Shown here piece by piece: positions 59,429 to 62,844 of a stretch of DNA of 62,844 nucleotides (positions within the stretch are counted from its first letter, which is position 1; each line of letters opens with the position of its first letter). The translations under genes were made by a program, and so were the position numbers. Source of the stretch: Alphaproteobacteria bacterium (GTDB taxonomy: Bacteria; Pseudomonadota; Alphaproteobacteria; Sphingomonadales; Emcibacteraceae); assembly GCA_020446675.1 (NCBI GenBank), contig JAGREE010000070.1:20376-83219 (forward strand), given 5' to 3'. Below the pieces are notes generated by a model. The model was not told the DNA's origin and ran no database searches. It was given only the letters and a program-made list of their open reading frames with translations.

Positions 59429-61726
59429 ATGGTTGATAAATTTAAAGAAACGTCACTAAGATATCATATTGATCCAACGCCGGGAAAGCTGGCGATTATC
59501 CCCACCAAACCCCTTGCCAACCAGCGTGACTTGGCGCGGGCCTATTCGCCGGGCGTGGCTTATGCCTGCGAAGCAATCATAGAAGACCCGGCCGCAGCCG
59601 CGGAAATGACGATACGGGCCAATTTGGTTGGTGTCATTACCAATGGCTCAGCCGTGCTGGGGCTTGGTAATATCGGGCCACTGGCTTCAAAGCCGGTGAT
59701 GGAGGGAAAAGCGGTTCTTTTTAAAAAATTTGCCGGCATAAATGTTTTTGATATTGAAATTGATCAGGCCGACCCTGCCAAGCTGATTGAAACGATTGCT
59801 GCACTTGAGCCGACATTTGGCGCTATTAACCTTGAGGACATCAAGGCCCCGGAATGTTTTGTGGTTGAAAAGGCGCTAAAAGAGCGAATGAAAATTCCGG
59901 TTTTTCATGATGATCAGCACGGAACGGCGATTGTCGCGGGGGCGGCTATATTTAACGGGCTTCGGGTTGTCGGAAAGAAAATTGAAGATATTAAACTGGT
60001 GGCAACCGGTGGCGGCGCGGCGTCGCTTGCCTGTCTTGATCTTCTGGTGTCGCTGGGTGTTCAGAAAAAAAATATTACCCTCATCGATATAGAAGGGGTT
60101 GTTTATATTGGTCGTGAAAAAGACATGAACGAATATAAAGACCGCTATGCGCAGGATACGAAGGAAAGAACCCTTGATGATGCAATCGAGGGGGCGGACG
60201 TTTTCCTTGGTCTTTCCGCACCGGGCATATTGAAACCGTCCATGGTCAAGAAAATGGCCAAAAAACCATTCATTCTGGCACTGGCCAATCCTACACCGGA
60301 AATCACACCGGAAGAATGTAAAGCTGCCCGTCCTGATGCGGTGATTGCGACCGGCCGGTCGGATTATCCCAATCAGGTCAATAATGTGCTTTGTTTTCCG
60401 TTTCTTTTCCGTGGTGCGCTTGATGTCGGGGCGACGGAAATTAATGATGAAATGAAAAAAGCCTGTGTATGGGCGATTGCCGATCTGGCTTACCGGGAAA
60501 GTTCTGATGAGGTGGCCAATGCTTATCGCGGCGAAGACCTGAAATTCGGCCCCGACTATATTATTCCAAAACCATTTGATCCCAGACTGATCCTTGAAAT
60601 TGCGCCTGCGGTGGCCGAAGCGGCCATGAAGAGTGGTGTTGCAACCAGACCTATCAAGGATTTACAGGAATACCGGGAAAAAATCGGTAACTTTATTTTC
60701 AAATCAAACATGCTGATGTCGCCGCTTTTTGAGGATGCGAAGAAAGACCCGAAAAAAGTGGTTTATGCCGAAGGCGAAGAGGAAAATGTGCTTCGCGCGG
60801 TGCAGGCGGCTGTGGATGAGGGCATGATTAAAGCCACGCTGGTCGGTAGACCGGATGTTATCCAGAGCAGGATTGAACGTCTTGGCCTCCGTCTTGAACG
60901 GGATAAGGATTATAAGGTTATTAATCCCCATAAGGATGACCGTTATAAGGAATTCTGGACCGAATATCACAAAATTGTCGGCCGAAAAGGGGTCTCAAAA
61001 GAAGCGGCAAGGACCATTATCCGTACCAATTCAACGGTGATTGCGGCCATGGCGGTGAAGCTTGGGTACCAGGATGCGATGATTTGCGGTACATATGGCC
61101 GTTTTGATTTTCATATTCGTTATATAATTGACATTATCGGCCGTAAAAATCAGGCACAGAAAATTTCGACATTAAGCGTACTTATTCTGCCGCAACAGAC
61201 ATTGTTCATCGCGGATGCTTTTATGGATGTTGATCCGACATTGGAGCAGATTGTTGAAAGTACCATTGCTGCTGCGAGACAGATTGAACTTTTCGGGATT
61301 AAACCAAAAGTCGCTCTCTTATCCCATTCCAATTTCGGGTCATCTAAAGCCCCGTCAGCGGTTAAAATGGGTAAAGCTGTCAAAATACTTCGTGAACGGG
61401 TGCCGGGCCTTGAAGTGGACGGTGAAATGCATGTGGATGCCGCCCTTAATGAAGATCTTAGGGACAGGCTTATTCAGGATTGCGCCTTAAAGGGGGCTGC
61501 CAATTTGCTGATTTTTCCAAATCTTGATAGTGCGAATAGTGCGCTTGGGCTTGTAAAAAGCGTAGAGCGTGGCTTGCTGGTCGGCCCAATTCTGCTTGGA
61601 GCAGCGCTTCCGGCACATATTGTTACACCAACGGTCAGTGCCCGCGGCATTTTAAATATGACAGCCATAGCGGTGAAAGATGCACAAAATCTTGAAAAGG
61701 AAAAATCTCATAAATGGCCGCTTTAA
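59429..61726 (+). CDS. maeB: NADP-dependent malic enzyme with phosphotransacetylase-like domain
   Basis: 765 residues. The first about 430 residues are the malic enzyme: [69 protein letters not shown] and SGRSD-type [18 protein letters not shown]. The rest (about 430-760) is a PTA/PTB-like domain that usually binds acetyl-CoA as a regulator. It decarboxylates malate to pyruvate and yields NADPH. AGGAAGA lies 6-7 bases before the ATG. It shares direction with ald (alanine to pyruvate), and both feed pyruvate. Confidence 0.96.
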   Translation: MVDKFKETSLRYHIDPTPGKLAIIPTKPLANQRDLARAYSPGVAYACEAIIEDPAAAAEMTIRANLVGVITNGSAVLGLGNIGPLASKPVMEGKAVLFKKFAGINVFDIEIDQADPAKLIETIAALEPTFGAINLEDIKAPECFVVEKALKERMKIPVFHDDQHGTAIVAGAAIFNGLRVVGKKIEDIKLVATGGGAASLACLDLLVSLGVQKKNITLIDIEGVVYIGREKDMNEYKDRYAQDTKERTLDDAIEGADVFLGLSAPGILKPSMVKKMAKKPFILALANPTPEITPEECKAARPDAVIATGRSDYPNQVNNVLCFPFLFRGALDVGATEINDEMKKACVWAIADLAYRESSDEVANAYRGEDLKFGPDYIIPKPFDPRLILEIAPAVAEAAMKSGVATRPIKDLQEYREKIGNFIFKSNMLMSPLFEDAKKDPKKVVYAEGEEENVLRAVQAAVDEGMIKATLVGRPDVIQSRIERLGLRLERDKDYKVINPHKDDRYKEFWTEYHKIVGRKGVSKEAARTIIRTNSTVIAAMAVKLGYQDAMICGTYGRFDFHIRYIIDIIGRKNQAQKISTLSVLILPQQTLFIADAFMDVDPTLEQIVESTIAAARQIELFGIKPKVALLSHSNFGSSKAPSAVKMGKAVKILRERVPGLEVDGEMHVDAALNEDLRDRLIQDCALKGAANLLIFPNLDSANSALGLVKSVERGLLVGPILLGAALPAHIVTPTVSARGILNMTAIAVKDAQNLEKEKSHKWPL

Positions 61727-61737
61727 GGCTAGCGGAC

Positions 61738-61926
61738 TTATGATTTGTAAATAGCCATAAGATGACTGGCGGTAAGCAGGACCGCGAGAATGGACATAAA
61801 TAAAACGCCATTCCATGGTATAGACCACGGGTTTCCTGGCTCGACGGGCTTGCGTGATTTATAAAACGCAAGCGCAGCAAGAAAAGCGGCGATAATAAAC
61901 ACGCCTATTGAAATATCCAGATCCAT
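61738..61926 (-). CDS. small two-helix membrane protein, unknown function
   Basis: 62 residues with two hydrophobic segments (ISIGVFIIAAFLAALAFY and VLFMSILAVLLTASHLMAI) joined by a Pro-rich loop (SRKPVEPGNPWSIPWN). The K-P/P-W loop resembles small alphaproteobacterial inner-membrane proteins of unknown role that I have seen described; family not named. It is convergent with maeB (11-base gap). Confidence 0.65.
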   Translation of the reverse strand: MDLDISIGVFIIAAFLAALAFYKSRKPVEPGNPWSIPWNGVLFMSILAVLLTASHLMAIYKS

Positions 61927-61950
61927 TACGCTGATATAATCAAGGTCAAC

Positions 61951-62538
61951 TTATTTTTCAACCGATCTTGTGACTATCATGTGATAAGCACCTTTTTGCC
62001 AGCTTTTACCGTTGTCATAGGAGAGGTCGGATTTCATTTCAAAGCTGTCTTTTTTAATATTGAAATAGGTTTCCCGATTCAGAAAATCACCTTTTTCCTG
62101 GCTATGGGCGAATATTGTTACGACCATATTATCACCATCAGAATGGGCAACGGTTTCGCGCCAGGCCCCGCCCTGATATATATTTCTGCCTTTCCAGCTT
62201 TTTGAATTTATATCGTAAAACCTGAATTCACTACCCGTTACATCAGGCCCGCGCCATTCCTGCATCACGGCATAACCGTTTATTATCCAATGATTATGCC
62301 ATTTTGCCCTGTAGGTATCAGACGGCCTGTCCTGCGTATCCCAGGTAATGACAACATCCCAGTCACCGATCAGAAAATCAAACGCTTCCCCCTCACCGGT
62401 GAGGTCGGGGTTTCTGGATAAGATAGGACTATCCGGATCAGGGTCAAATATGATCGGGTCATTACGGATTTGTTGGGAATTTGCAGGCAAAGCATAGAAA
62501 CCAAAGCATAGAAAAACAGCTAAAAAAAATTTAATCAT
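61951..62538 (-). CDS. secreted DUF1579-like protein
   Basis: 195 residues with a signal peptide (KFFLAVFLCFGFYALPANS). The mature part has GEAFDFLIGDWDVVITWDTQDR and WRGPDVTGSEFRFYDINSKSWKGRNIYQGG, a pattern of the DUF1579/THAP4-like beta-barrel (lipocalin-like) family, possibly binding a small molecule. Function unknown. The upstream 190 bases are AT-rich. Confidence 0.75.
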   Translation of the reverse strand: MIKFFLAVFLCFGFYALPANSQQIRNDPIIFDPDPDSPILSRNPDLTGEGEAFDFLIGDWDVVITWDTQDRPSDTYRAKWHNHWIINGYAVMQEWRGPDVTGSEFRFYDINSKSWKGRNIYQGGAWRETVAHSDGDNMVVTIFAHSQEKGDFLNRETYFNIKKDSFEMKSDLSYDNGKSWQKGAYHMIVTRSVEK

Positions 62539-62730
62539 ATTTTTTCTTCTTAAATTATAATGAGTTATTGTCTTTAAATAAAATTATGATTATAAAATAT
62601 AAACGATTATTTTTAAATGTGTTGTAACATTTCTGTGAGGATGGTCAGGTCTTCGTTAATAACTATGTTAACCATAGGGTGCTTAGGCAGGTAATCAGAA
62701 AGTGTTGACTAAATTTTTTTTGGGGAAAAA

Positions 62731-62844
62731 ATGCCTGCAGAAAACAGAAATATCTTTTTTAATGAAAATGAAGTTAAAATTGCCCTTATGCAGTTTTCTG
62801 CGCGGAAGGGTTTGAATTTTAAAGTCGAAAATATAACCGACTTT
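62731..62844 (+). CDS. N-terminal fragment of an unidentified gene, cut by the window end
   Basis: 38 codons are visible from an ATG preceded by GGGG 5-6 bases upstream: starts MPAENRNIFFNENEVKIALM and continues open to the edge. Too short to identify. The preceding 190 bases carry GTTAA/TTAAC words (62655-62672) with an N8 spacer, close to but not matching CtrA. Confidence 0.55.
   Translation, partial: MPAENRNIFFNENEVKIALMQFSARKGLNFKVENITDF

Noticed and set aside
62655..62672. CtrA site near the window end
   Set aside because: TTAA words are separated by eight bases instead of seven, so it does not fit the consensus.

Overview
The window reads as chromosomal DNA of a Gram-negative alphaproteobacterium of moderate GC content, possibly a marine lineage near Emcibacterales, Kordiimonadales or Sneathiellales. 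That placement is inference: no rRNA is present. Supporting signs are the purC-purS-purQ-purL-bolA-grxD gene order, a DUF1476 gene (alphaproteobacterial F1-ATPase zeta inhibitor), a CtrA-type TTAA-N7-TTAAC site, class II DAHP synthase and a malic enzyme fused to a phosphotransacetylase-like domain. I saw no phage, integron, CRISPR array, insertion sequence, tRNA or rRNA gene.

Layout. 1-6230 is the downstream part of an exosortase A (XrtA)/PEP-CTERM exopolysaccharide locus: chain-length protein, tyrosine autokinase, outer-membrane barrel, ExeA-like ATPase, polysaccharide deacetylase and FemAB-like protein. A small membrane protein (6250-6507) and phoR-phoB on the minus strand follow, with two PHO boxes just upstream of phoB. 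9267-12321 carries a Tat-signal secreted protein followed by a PqqD-like protein, an HprK-related kinase and a nucleotidyltransferase (the 'HPr-rel-A' type neighbourhood). It is preceded by a sigma-54-type promoter and an upstream palindrome, and a terminator or attenuator lies after the first gene. 12305-27796 is mostly housekeeping: gph, glmU-glmS, a quinone-reductase-like flavoprotein with a CocE-type esterase, gor, DAHP synthase, nadE, gltX-cysS-rRNA/tRNA methylase and rpsD.

27833-45000 is more mixed and often AT-richer: amino-acid permease, DUF350, GST, serine protease, a secreted truncated globin/DUF3034/cupredoxin group, an amidoligase without a visible partner, a TonB receptor, a TolB/TPR regulator with a probable N-terminal frameshift, HxlR/DUF4242, a secreted M20 amidohydrolase, a Pmp3-family mini-protein and a Sel1 protein. 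The TonB receptor and the M20 amidohydrolase share an identical 21-bp upstream element. 45209-51798 is de novo purine synthesis (purC, S, Q, L and separately purB) with bolA and grxD. 51900-55170 is a tetR-emrA-emrB-like efflux operon with a clear operator. 55426-62844 holds a GFA-like protein, trkH, an Lrp regulator divergent from alanine dehydrogenase, malic enzyme, small envelope proteins and the start of a further gene at the edge.

The most interesting unit is 9070-12321. A secreted Tat-dependent protein with an Asn/Gly-rich tail sits upstream of a peptide-binding PqqD-like protein, a P-loop HprK-like kinase and a nucleotidyltransferase. The last three resemble the accessory tailoring enzymes of some lasso-peptide clusters, but no cyclase or leader protease is present. 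Together with the nearby XrtA locus this suggests an envelope or exopolysaccharide-linked protein-modification system. Two copies of one 86-bp double-hairpin repeat lie at 16341-16426 and 50380-50465.
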